A stretch of DNA of 64,000 nt from Bacillus cereus ATCC 14579 (GTDB lineage Bacteria > Bacillota > Bacilli > Bacillales > Bacillaceae_G), in contig NC_004722.1 of NCBI RefSeq assembly GCF_000007825.1, positions 5,347,810 to 5,411,809 on the forward strand. The letters run 5' to 3'. Numbering within the stretch: the first letter of the stretch is position 1; every line of letters starts with the position of its first letter. This document shows, piece by piece, positions 1 to 7,820 of this stretch. The position numbers and the translations under genes were made by a program. The notes under the pieces are model-generated. The model was not told where the DNA came from and searched no databases. It worked only from the letters and a program-made list of their open reading frames with translations.

Positions 1-994
1 TATGCAATTTACAGCGATTATTTCTGTACTACAAGGTGTAACAGCCGCAGCTGCGCTTCTACTCGGAATGTCGTTGAAATGGTCACTTATGACGGTCGCT
101 GCTATGTATGGGATATCTAGTCTTGTAACAGGAGTCATCGCCTTCATAATGGTACTCCGCCATACGACAGTTCATAAGGGCTGGGACAAAGGGATTTTAG
201 ATCAACTGCTGATTTTCACAATCAATGGCATTATCATTATGCTTTTACCGCAGTTAGGCCCTATTATATTAGAAAAAGTTTCGACGTACGAGCAAGTTGG
301 ATTCTTTGGAGCTGCATCAAAAATACCTGCAGTCCTTTATCAAATACCTGGTGTAATTGCAGCAGCCTTTTATCCAAAATTATTTGCCTTTGGAAATGAA
401 AAGAATATTGATGAACATAGAAAACTATCTCAGTTTGAATTAAAACTGATGTCTTTTTTAGGAATGGGAATCTCCATTCCATTTATCGCTGATCCAAGCT
501 TTTGGATTGTTACTTTATTAGGCAAAGAATATGCGCCAGCTGGTGATGCTCTTGCCATTTTAGCCTTTATGGTCATTTTACAATCTATTAACTATCCACT
601 TGCTGATAATTTGACGACAATTGGTCAACAATGGAAACGCGCAACAACAATGGGAATCGGACTAGCTGTTGCCGTTATAAGTTACATCGTCTTAGGTAGT
701 CAGTTCGGAATGATGGGAGCAGCTATTGCCGCTATCCTTACCGAGATTACGTTATTAATCGGATTCACTCTATTTGTTCGTAAAGGCTTCTCGTTACTAT
801 TTAAAGGGATTATATTCAATACCTTAGCCTTTATCATCAGCTATATTCTATACCGTACAATATTAATTACCTTACCCCCATTAGTTGCTTTAACAATTAC
901 TGGTATATTATACGGTATTATCGGTCTTGCGATCGATCCACAAATACGCGGATTGATTTTAGGATTTATAAATAAAAAGCTGGCTCGAAAATAA
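1..994 (+). CDS. Oligosaccharide flippase (MOP/Wzx-like), 5'-truncated by window edge
   Basis: C-terminal 330 residues of a polytopic membrane protein, a member of the MOP superfamily that moves lipid-linked sugars across the membrane. The visible part has about eight hydrophobic helices, ends in a Lys/Arg tail, and contains the family-like stretch GFFGAASKIPAVLYQIPGV in the middle. Members of this family are usually 420-500 residues, so the gene begins upstream of the window and the ATG at position 2 is probably an internal methionine. It is followed directly by a terminator. The downstream wall-polymer glycosylation genes fit a cell-surface polysaccharide locus, but they have their own promoter. 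The substrate cannot be told from the sequence. Confidence 0.75.
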   Translation, partial: MQFTAIISVLQGVTAAAALLLGMSLKWSLMTVAAMYGISSLVTGVIAFIMVLRHTTVHKGWDKGILDQLLIFTINGIIIMLLPQLGPIILEKVSTYEQVGFFGAASKIPAVLYQIPGVIAAAFYPKLFAFGNEKNIDEHRKLSQFELKLMSFLGMGISIPFIADPSFWIVTLLGKEYAPAGDALAILAFMVILQSINYPLADNLTTIGQQWKRATTMGIGLAVAVISYIVLGSQFGMMGAAIAAILTEITLLIGFTLFVRKGFSLLFKGIIFNTLAFIISYILYRTILITLPPLVALTITGILYGIIGLAIDPQIRGLILGFINKKLARK

Positions 995-1002
995 ATAAAA
1001 AT

Positions 1003-1037
1003 AAAAACTTCAAATCAAATTTGAAGTTTTTATTTTT
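1003..1037 (+). terminator. Rho-independent terminator after the flippase gene
   Basis: A 12-bp perfect inverted repeat (1003-1014 with 1020-1031) with a 5-nt loop, followed by a T-rich tail. It lies 9 bases after the flippase stop codon. Confidence 0.85.
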
Positions 1038-1084
1038 ATCTTCTTCACTTAGAAAATGAGCCCTTTTTCAATCTATATCTTAAA

Positions 1085-1113
1085 TTGACTTGCCTTTCTG
1101 GAATGATTATACT
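1085..1113 (+). promoter_or_regulatory. Candidate sigma-A promoter for the yfhO-like gene
   Basis: TTGACT (1085-1090), a 17-base spacer, then TATACT (1108-1113). It lies in the otherwise empty 995-1342 interval and would give a leader of about 220 nt before the yfhO start. Apart from the upstream terminator I see nothing else in that interval. Confidence 0.6.
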
Positions 1114-1342
1114 TGGAAACGAACAGCACTAGATGTACAACACCTATTATTAAGGTAATTCATAGTTAATTCTTCATGTAAATATTAACTATTTACACCC
1201 TAAATTTACCACACATTGCACCAATAAACACTTTATTAATACTATTAAAAATCGCCGATTCATACACAGTTTTTCTTCATCCTAAAACGATATCCAGAGA
1301 TGAAGAATATGGCAATTGCATTTAAGGAGGCTTATTTATTTA

Positions 1343-4021
1343 ATGACTTCAGAAGTAAATAAAAGAACATTTTTCACTAAAAGCACACTTATTATTATTC
1401 CATTATTAATAATATGTGCATTTGCTTTTCATTACTTTTTCCTAAAATCAGACAATGTATTTTCTAGTACAGGAGATGCATTATCACAATTTAGTTTCTT
1501 TACATTCCTTTTACAACACGCATTTAAAGATGGAAATTTATTTTGGTCTTGGGATTATGGCTTAGGTGGAGATTTATTCGGAGAATTTAGTTATTACTAT
1601 AGTACAGCACCATTTTTCTGGCTTACGCTTCTACTTCCTAAACTAAATTTTGACCAAATCTTTGAGATGAAACTATATATGAGTATTTTAAAGAGTACAT
1701 TAGCTATGTTATTCATGTATGGTTCTTTACGTTATCACAATAAAACTATTTTTTCTTCTTTCATTTCTGCCATTATATATGGAGGATGTGTAACTTTCAT
1801 TCGCCATTCTTTATTATGGGATTTCATGGCAGATGCTATAGTGTTTTTACCTTTAGTAATATGGGGATTAGATAAATATATTTTAGAGCGAAAAAAAGGG
1901 TTATTCCTGTTTGCAACAGCACTTATGCTTGCATCAAATTTCTATTTCGCTTTCATTACTAGTATTTTTATCTATATTTATGCCTTTTTCCAATATTTCG
2001 CTACACAGCAGAACAAAACAATTAAAACATTTATAATTTATTATATTAGAATTGCTTTTCTATATGCTTTATCACTAGGTTTATCTGCTGTTTGCTTTAT
2101 ACCATCTGTAAATGGTGTATTTAGTTCCGATCGACTCGCTACAAAATTTACTATACCGTTATTTTTTGAAGGTACGTTTTATAAAAACTTAATGGAAAGT
2201 ATCTTTTTCATTAATAATACAGAGGATTATCAGCTTGCATTCCCTGTTTTCATCCTCTTCCTTATTACTAGCGCGCTTCTAATACGCAATAAACTTGTCA
2301 CAAATAAATTAACCTTTACTGGGTTTATGTTAGTGCTATATATGCTTCCATATACGTATTCCGTATTTAATGGCTTTTCTGCCATGCAATACAGATGGTT
2401 TTACTTATTTGCATTTGTGGTTGCACAAACTGTCGCCTACATTTTAGATTGGATGCTACTCAACAAACAAAAGGTCAATTCTTTAATAGGTCCTTTGCTA
2501 GCAACAACATTATTTATTTACGCATTCTATAGAAAAGTAAATATAAATGCACAGCCGCTACAAACAATTGATAAAATTTTAATTTGCACTACTGTATTAT
2601 CTATTATTACAATATTACTATGGCGCTATTTATCAAAAGTAGCCTTACAATGTTTCATTGTATTAAATGTACTCGTCAATGTAATATTTATTAATTACTT
2701 CTATTCAGATTTTGCTCTTAGTAAACACTTTAATCAAGCAGGCGTGACAAAAGAATCATTACACGGGCCAGGTCTTGATAATAAGGATGAAATTGATGCA
2801 ATTCGTTACATACAAAATCAAGATAAAGATTTTTATCGAATTATCAATCCAAACAATAATTATAAAAATACGCCGATGTTGCAAGGTTATCATGGTACAA
2901 GTACTTATCAAAGCTTAGTCAATTATCATGTTCATGACTTTATGAAAAATAAGTACAATGTTTTCCAAGGATACGATAGTCCATCTATGTTCTTCCAGTT
3001 AGATAAACGATTATTCCTTGAGAACATGCTAGGGGTAAAATATTATGTACTAAGTGAAGGTGCTAATAAAACCGAAATTCCTTATGGTTATAAGCATTTA
3101 CAACAAGTAGGTCCTTACAACATTTATAAAAATGAATTTGCACTACCATTAGGCTATGTATACGAAGCTGGAATAAGTGATGAAGAATTTTCAAAACTTA
3201 ATTTTGCCGAGAAAGATCAACTTTTATTAGATGCTGTAGTTGTAAATGATGTTGGAAGTCTCCCACTAAAACAATTTAATACAAAACAGCTAGATTCAAA
3301 ACAAATTAAGATTAATCCAAATAAAATGAAGTGGGAAAATATAGAGAAAGAGAAAGATATACTCACTGTTCATGAAAATGGGCGTATAATAGTACCTATT
3401 GATAATAACGATATGTTAGGTGATCTTCTTGTTGAAATTAAAATTAGAAATATAAACAAGGTATCATTTGGGGTTACCGTGAATAACAAATCTATGATAA
3501 AAGGTAATGAAGATGGAGCTTATGCTTATCCGTTAGAAAGATTTGTTTACAACTTAGGAAAAGATGCAAAGCCAACCGAGCTAATCATTTCTATTCCTAC
3601 TCCTGGTCAATATGAGTTGAAAGATTTACAAATCAACAGTACTAACTATCAGACTGTCCCGAAAAAAGTAAATACTTTAAAAGAAAATAGCCTACAAAAC
3701 ATTTACTATGAAGGTAACTCCTTAAAAGGTGATATTAATTCCACTAAAGATGGATTACTATATTTATCGGTACCATATAGTAAAGGATGGTCAATAAAAG
3801 TTGACGGTAAAGAAACGGAATTTACGAAGGCTAATTCCGCCTTTATTGGCGTTCCTATTTCCAAAGGGCAACATGTAGTTGAAATGAAATACGTCACACC
3901 TTATTTCAAAATGGGTCTCGTTATTTCTATCATTTCATTTATCATTTGCATCTCGCTTCTAGTTCTTGGAGATACGAAAAGATATTCAAAATTAAAAAGT
4001 CGTTTTAAAAAAAGGTATTAA
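1343..4021 (+). CDS. yfhO: YfhO family membrane protein (predicted GT-C type glycosyltransferase)
   Basis: 892-residue membrane protein: about 12 hydrophobic helices in the first 470 residues, a long extracytoplasmic region (about 475-850), and a last helix near 865-885 with a basic tail. This is the layout of YfhO. In B. subtilis YfhO is known to work with CsbB to add GlcNAc to lipoteichoic acid, with YfhO as the likely extracellular transferase using undecaprenyl-phosphate-sugar. I chose ATG 1343 because AAGGAGG lies 12 bases upstream; an in-frame TTG at 1316 has no ribosome site. The next gene is a CsbB-like transferase on the same strand 83 bases on, supporting a shared pathway. The polymer and sugar in this organism are inferred only. 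Confidence 0.82.
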   Translation: MTSEVNKRTFFTKSTLIIIPLLIICAFAFHYFFLKSDNVFSSTGDALSQFSFFTFLLQHAFKDGNLFWSWDYGLGGDLFGEFSYYYSTAPFFWLTLLLPKLNFDQIFEMKLYMSILKSTLAMLFMYGSLRYHNKTIFSSFISAIIYGGCVTFIRHSLLWDFMADAIVFLPLVIWGLDKYILERKKGLFLFATALMLASNFYFAFITSIFIYIYAFFQYFATQQNKTIKTFIIYYIRIAFLYALSLGLSAVCFIPSVNGVFSSDRLATKFTIPLFFEGTFYKNLMESIFFINNTEDYQLAFPVFILFLITSALLIRNKLVTNKLTFTGFMLVLYMLPYTYSVFNGFSAMQYRWFYLFAFVVAQTVAYILDWMLLNKQKVNSLIGPLLATTLFIYAFYRKVNINAQPLQTIDKILICTTVLSIITILLWRYLSKVALQCFIVLNVLVNVIFINYFYSDFALSKHFNQAGVTKESLHGPGLDNKDEIDAIRYIQNQDKDFYRIINPNNNYKNTPMLQGYHGTSTYQSLVNYHVHDFMKNKYNVFQGYDSPSMFFQLDKRLFLENMLGVKYYVLSEGANKTEIPYGYKHLQQVGPYNIYKNEFALPLGYVYEAGISDEEFSKLNFAEKDQLLLDAVVVNDVGSLPLKQFNTKQLDSKQIKINPNKMKWENIEKEKDILTVHENGRIIVPIDNNDMLGDLLVEIKIRNINKVSFGVTVNNKSMIKGNEDGAYAYPLERFVYNLGKDAKPTELIISIPTPGQYELKDLQINSTNYQTVPKKVNTLKENSLQNIYYEGNSLKGDINSTKDGLLYLSVPYSKGWSIKVDGKETEFTKANSAFIGVPISKGQHVVEMKYVTPYFKMGLVISIISFIICISLLVLGDTKRYSKLKSRFKKRY

Positions 4022-4028
4022 AATGAAG

Positions 4029-4068
4029 TGAAGTAAAAGTTGAAGATGATTGCTTCACTTTTACTTCA
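4029..4068 (+). other. Intercistronic hairpin between yfhO and csbB-like genes
   Basis: A 12-bp perfect inverted repeat (4029-4040 with 4057-4068) whose stem can extend across a small bulge. No T-run follows, so it is not a typical terminator. It may act as an RNA stability or processing element, or as a partial attenuator within the operon. Confidence 0.5.
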
Positions 4069-4104
4069 TGCCCACTTTAAAATTACACCTAAGGAGGTCC
4101 TAAC

Positions 4105-5043
4105 ATGACCCTTTCAATAGTAGTACCATGCTACAATGAAGAAAAGGTGCTTCGTGCCTTTTATTCAGAGACTTCTCTTGAAATTCATAAATTAACTACC
4201 GATTATGAATTTGTTTTTGTTAATGATGGTAGTAAAGATGATACATTAAATATTTTACGTGATTTAGCTAGTGCAGATTCATCGGTACACTATATATCAT
4301 TTAGTCGAAACTTCGGAAAAGAAGCTGCAATGTTAGCTGGTTTAAAATATGCTACAGGCGATGCAATTGTTATTATGGATGCTGACTTACAACACCCTCC
4401 TACGTTAATAAAAGAATTGTTAGAAGGATATAACGAAGGCTACGACCAAGTCATTGCAAAAAGAACAAGAACTGGTGATTCACCTGTTCGCTCTTTCGTC
4501 TCTCGTCTTTACTATAAGGTGATGAATAAGTTTGTAGATATTGAATTAGTAGATGGTATTGGTGACTTTAGACTTTTAAGTCGAAGAGCAGTGGATTCTT
4601 TAGTGTCTTTAAGTGAATACAACCGATTTTCAAAGGGTTTATTCTCTTGGATTGGTTATAACGAATTAATCATTGAATATGAAAATGTATTACGTTCTGA
4701 TGGAGAAAGTAAATGGACCTTCTCGAAATTATTAAATTACGGAATTGATGGTGTAATTTCATTCAATAATAAACCGTTACGTCTATCTATATATCTCGGA
4801 TTACTAACAACCATTTTAGGACTTTTATACGTAATCACTACGTTCGTTCAAATCATCCTTGGTGGTGTGGAAGTTCCTGGTTACTTTACTCTCATTTCCG
4901 CTATACTATTTATTGGCGGTATTCAACTCATATTCCTAGGTGTGATTGGTGAATATATCGGTCGTATTTATTATGAAACAAAACGTAGACCGCATTTTAT
5001 TGTAGCTGAAAAGAAAGTTAGTGAAGTTAAACAAAAGGCATAA
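4105..5043 (+). CDS. csbB: GT2 glycosyltransferase, CsbB/DPM1-like
   Basis: 312 residues. The N-terminal GT-A domain (about 1-230) starts SIVVPCYNEEKVL and carries the DXD-type motif DADLQHPP (about 93-100); two transmembrane helices follow (about 230-295) and a basic tail. This is the architecture of enzymes that load a nucleotide-sugar onto undecaprenyl phosphate (CsbB, GtrB, YkcC). The start is supported by AAGGAGG ten bases before ATG. CsbB of B. subtilis makes the lipid-linked GlcNAc used by YfhO, the gene just upstream here. Exact donor sugar is unproven, and several paralogues exist in the genus, so the symbol rests partly on the neighbour. Confidence 0.8.
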   Translation: MTLSIVVPCYNEEKVLRAFYSETSLEIHKLTTDYEFVFVNDGSKDDTLNILRDLASADSSVHYISFSRNFGKEAAMLAGLKYATGDAIVIMDADLQHPPTLIKELLEGYNEGYDQVIAKRTRTGDSPVRSFVSRLYYKVMNKFVDIELVDGIGDFRLLSRRAVDSLVSLSEYNRFSKGLFSWIGYNELIIEYENVLRSDGESKWTFSKLLNYGIDGVISFNNKPLRLSIYLGLLTTILGLLYVITTFVQIILGGVEVPGYFTLISAILFIGGIQLIFLGVIGEYIGRIYYETKRRPHFIVAEKKVSEVKQKA

Positions 5044-5045
5044 CC

Positions 5046-5082
5046 AAAAAGTTACTTCTGTAGGTAGAAGTAACTTTTTTAT
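5046..5082 (+). terminator. Terminator after csbB-like gene
   Basis: Perfect inverted repeat (5046-5059 with 5066-5079) with a 6-nt loop and a T-run, starting three bases after the stop codon. Confidence 0.88.
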
Positions 5083-5199
5083 ATACTAACATTTACAAAC
5101 ACTTCTTTTGAAAAAATATACATTTTGAAATGATGGCATTATATGAAAGAATTTAGTATCATGATTCAAGGTACTATTTCAAGTTGGACGGAGGATACT

Positions 5200-6753
5200 A
5201 TGAGCTTATTAACAGTTGAAAAATTAGGACATACATTTGGCGATCGTACATTATTTAAAGATGTATCTATGCGATTATTAGCAGGTGAACACGTTGGATT
5301 AGTTGGTGCAAACGGTGTTGGTAAATCAACATTCATGAATATCATTACTGGTCAGCTTATTCATGACCAAGGTCGCGTAGAATGGACACCGGGCACACAT
5401 TATGGCTACTTAGATCAGCATACTGTTTTAACGCCTGGGCGTACAATCCGTGACGTACTAGCGGATGCATTTTTACCGTTATTCGAAAAGGAAAAAGCTT
5501 TAAATGAAGTTACAGAAAAAATGGGAACTGCTACACCAGAAGAACTAGAAGAACTTCTTGAGCAAATGGCAGAAATACAAGATGCACTTGAAGCAGGTGG
5601 TTTCTATTTACTATATATGAAAATTGAAGAGGCTGCACGTGGTCTTGGAATTGATGCAATTGGTTTAGATCGTGATGTTTCAGCACTAAGTGGTGGACAA
5701 CGTACAAAAGTATTGCTTGCAAAGCTATTACTTGAACAGCCAGAAGTGTTATTGCTTGATGAACCTACTAACTATTTAGACGTTGAACATATTCATTGGT
5801 TAACAAATTATTTGAAAGAATACCCACATGCATTCTTATTGATTTCTCATGATACGGAATTTATGAATAAATGTGTTGATGTTATTTTCCATCTAGAATT
5901 CACAAAAATGACACGCTATACAGCGACATATGAAAAATTCCTAGAACTAGCAGAAATCAATAAAAATCAACATATAAACGCTTATGAAAAGCAGCGCGAG
6001 TTTATCAAAAAGCAAGAAGACTTCATTGCAAAGAACAAGGCTCGTTATTCAACGACAGGTCGTGCAAAGAGTCGTCAAAAACAACTTGATCGCATGGAAC
6101 TTATTGATCGCCCAGAAACAGCGATTAAACCTGAATTCTCATTTAAAGAAAGTCGCGCAAGTAGTCGCTTCGTCTTTGAAGGTGAAAATGTAGAAATCGG
6201 ATATACGCATCCTCTACTACCAAAGCTATCAATGACGATTGAACGTGGTGAAAAAATTGCTATTGTTGGATGTAACGGTGTTGGTAAATCAACGTTGCTA
6301 AAAACAATCTTAGGTAAAATTAAACCTTTAAGCGGTAAAACAAGTCTTGGTGACTTCTTAGAGCCTGCATACTTTGAACAAGAAGTTAAAGCTGATAATA
6401 TAACACCAATTGATGATGTATGGAATACATTCCCTGGCCTAGACCAGCATCAAATTCGTGCGATGTTAGCAAAATGCGGATTAAAAAATGAACATATTTC
6501 TCGCCCATTAAGTCAATTAAGTGGTGGAGAACAAGCAAAAGTTCGTTTATGTAAGCTAATGGGTGAGGAAAGTAACTGGCTATTATTTGATGAGCCGACA
6601 AACCATCTTGATGTTACAGCAAAAGCGGAACTTAAGAAGGCTATGAAAGCATATAAAGGAACAATTCTCCTTGTATGTCACGAACCGGACTTCTATGAAG
6701 ATTGGATCACAAAAGTTTGGGATGTTGAAGAATGGTCTCAAAATAGTAAGTAG
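5200..6753 (+). CDS. ABC-F ATPase (YfmM-like)
   Basis: 517-residue soluble protein with two ABC cassettes and no membrane segments, as in ribosome-associated ABC-F proteins. Walker A motifs are GANGVGKST (first) and GCNGVGKST (second), signatures LSGGQ and LSGGE, and Walker B LLLDEPTN and LLFDEPTN. A charged linker lies between the cassettes. ATG 5200 was chosen over the in-frame ATG at 5143 because GGAGG ends six bases upstream and the ABC domain starts at once (MSLLTVEKLG). Size and sequence resemble B. subtilis YfmM. Family members act as translation factors or antibiotic-resistance proteins; which applies here cannot be told. Confidence 0.85.
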   Translation: MSLLTVEKLGHTFGDRTLFKDVSMRLLAGEHVGLVGANGVGKSTFMNIITGQLIHDQGRVEWTPGTHYGYLDQHTVLTPGRTIRDVLADAFLPLFEKEKALNEVTEKMGTATPEELEELLEQMAEIQDALEAGGFYLLYMKIEEAARGLGIDAIGLDRDVSALSGGQRTKVLLAKLLLEQPEVLLLDEPTNYLDVEHIHWLTNYLKEYPHAFLLISHDTEFMNKCVDVIFHLEFTKMTRYTATYEKFLELAEINKNQHINAYEKQREFIKKQEDFIAKNKARYSTTGRAKSRQKQLDRMELIDRPETAIKPEFSFKESRASSRFVFEGENVEIGYTHPLLPKLSMTIERGEKIAIVGCNGVGKSTLLKTILGKIKPLSGKTSLGDFLEPAYFEQEVKADNITPIDDVWNTFPGLDQHQIRAMLAKCGLKNEHISRPLSQLSGGEQAKVRLCKLMGEESNWLLFDEPTNHLDVTAKAELKKAMKAYKGTILLVCHEPDFYEDWITKVWDVEEWSQNSK

Positions 6754-6761
6754 TCTTTAAG

Positions 6762-6793
6762 AAAAAACTCCTTGTGTAGACAAGGAGTTTTTT
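6762..6793. terminator. Bidirectional terminator between ABC-F and tetR
   Basis: A 14-bp perfect stem (6762-6775 with 6780-6793) with a 4-nt loop, flanked by A-run and T-run, placed between two convergent genes. Confidence 0.88.
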
Positions 6794-6804
6794 ACTTATT
6801 TTTA

Positions 6805-7680
6805 TTAAGAATTTTTTATATTGTAGTATCCTATAAGGCGTAATCGAAATTCTTTTAATTCCGGATACGCCTCTAAATTTGCTAACATACCTCTAATTAC
6901 CGGAATTCTTGGATTAAGCAATCGTATTTCCGCCTCTAAAACATCTAATGTAACCAACAGCTCATCATCCTCTAATTGATCAGCTAAAGTGCGCTTAAAT
7001 ACAATAATCTCTTTTAAAAAATGTTCTTTAACTTGTTCCTTAATAAGCTCTGATTTACAAAGGAATTCTCCAAGCTTTTCTTCATGTAAAATAGGTTCTT
7101 CCGAAGATTCTACTAAGCCATCTACTAAATTATCTACTCTTTTTAAAATAAAAGCAGCTACATACGATAAATCAATTTCTGGTGCTTGTAAAATAATTAA
7201 TTCTAAATACCCACGGCATATGCCTTCTACCATAATTACTAAATCCAATAAATATGGCATAACCTTTTCACCATAAATGGACAATAAACTATTCCGATAA
7301 AATGCATGAGACTCTAACTTCATCCGCATCATAAATTCTTCTACTTCTTTATTAAACGGAATCGCATTTTCTCTCGCATGCATAATAATAAATTCTTTAT
7401 GCTTTTGTATATCATTAAACTGACAATGTAATTGTTTTGCAAATTTTTCACGTGGTAATAAAGACTCTTGTTCAATATCCAGCATTTTCTTTTGGATTTT
7501 GTCATAATAATATCGAAGTGTCGCTAATAAAAGCTCATCTTTCGATTTAAAATATAAGTAAAAAGCTCCCTTAGATATACCACTAGCTGTCACAATTTCC
7601 TGCACTGATGTCGCATTTACACCCTTAGTAGCAAATAACTTCATAGCCGATTCTATAATTAAACGCTCTTTTTCTTTCAT
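6805..7680 (-). CDS. TetR family repressor of the divergent RND pump
   Basis: 291 residues. The N-terminal TetR DNA-binding domain (about 1-60) is clear, with the helix-turn-helix near TSVQEIVTASGISKGAFYLYF. The rest is a helical ligand-binding domain, longer than the usual 190-210 residues. AGGAG lies nine bases before the ATG. It is divergent from the RND transporter gene, and the 140-bp gap holds two near-perfect 14-bp palindromes, so autoregulation and repression of the pump are likely. The inducer is unknown. Confidence 0.88.
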   Translation of the reverse strand: MKEKERLIIESAMKLFATKGVNATSVQEIVTASGISKGAFYLYFKSKDELLLATLRYYYDKIQKKMLDIEQESLLPREKFAKQLHCQFNDIQKHKEFIIMHARENAIPFNKEVEEFMMRMKLESHAFYRNSLLSIYGEKVMPYLLDLVIMVEGICRGYLELIILQAPEIDLSYVAAFILKRVDNLVDGLVESSEEPILHEEKLGEFLCKSELIKEQVKEHFLKEIIVFKRTLADQLEDDELLVTLDVLEAEIRLLNPRIPVIRGMLANLEAYPELKEFRLRLIGYYNIKNS

Positions 7681-7741
7681 ATCTTCTCTCCTAAATTTAA
7701 TCTCGCATCTTATTATAAATGTATTATACCATCTCTTTTTA

Positions 7742-7800
7742 TTGACGATTGACCGAACGGTCAGTTATATTATGTATTAGACTGACCAGTTGGTCAATAT
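7742..7800. promoter_or_regulatory. Twin TetR-type operators and RND-pump promoter
   Basis: Two 14-bp palindromes, TGACCGAACGGTCA (7750-7763) and TGACCAGTTGGTCA (7783-7796), each symmetric except for the centre and separated centre-to-centre by 33 bp (about three helical turns). A candidate plus-strand promoter TTGACG (7742-7747), 18-base spacer, TATATT (7766-7771) overlaps the first site. On the minus strand TTGACC/CATAAT with 17-base spacing overlaps the second. The arrangement suits repression in both directions by the adjacent TetR protein. Confidence 0.8.
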
Positions 7801-7820
7801 AATAAAAAGGGAGCGCAAAC

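Noticed and set aside
2..994. The ATG at position 2 as the true start of the flippase
   Set aside because: There is no sequence upstream to judge and the remaining length is about 100-150 residues short of the family.
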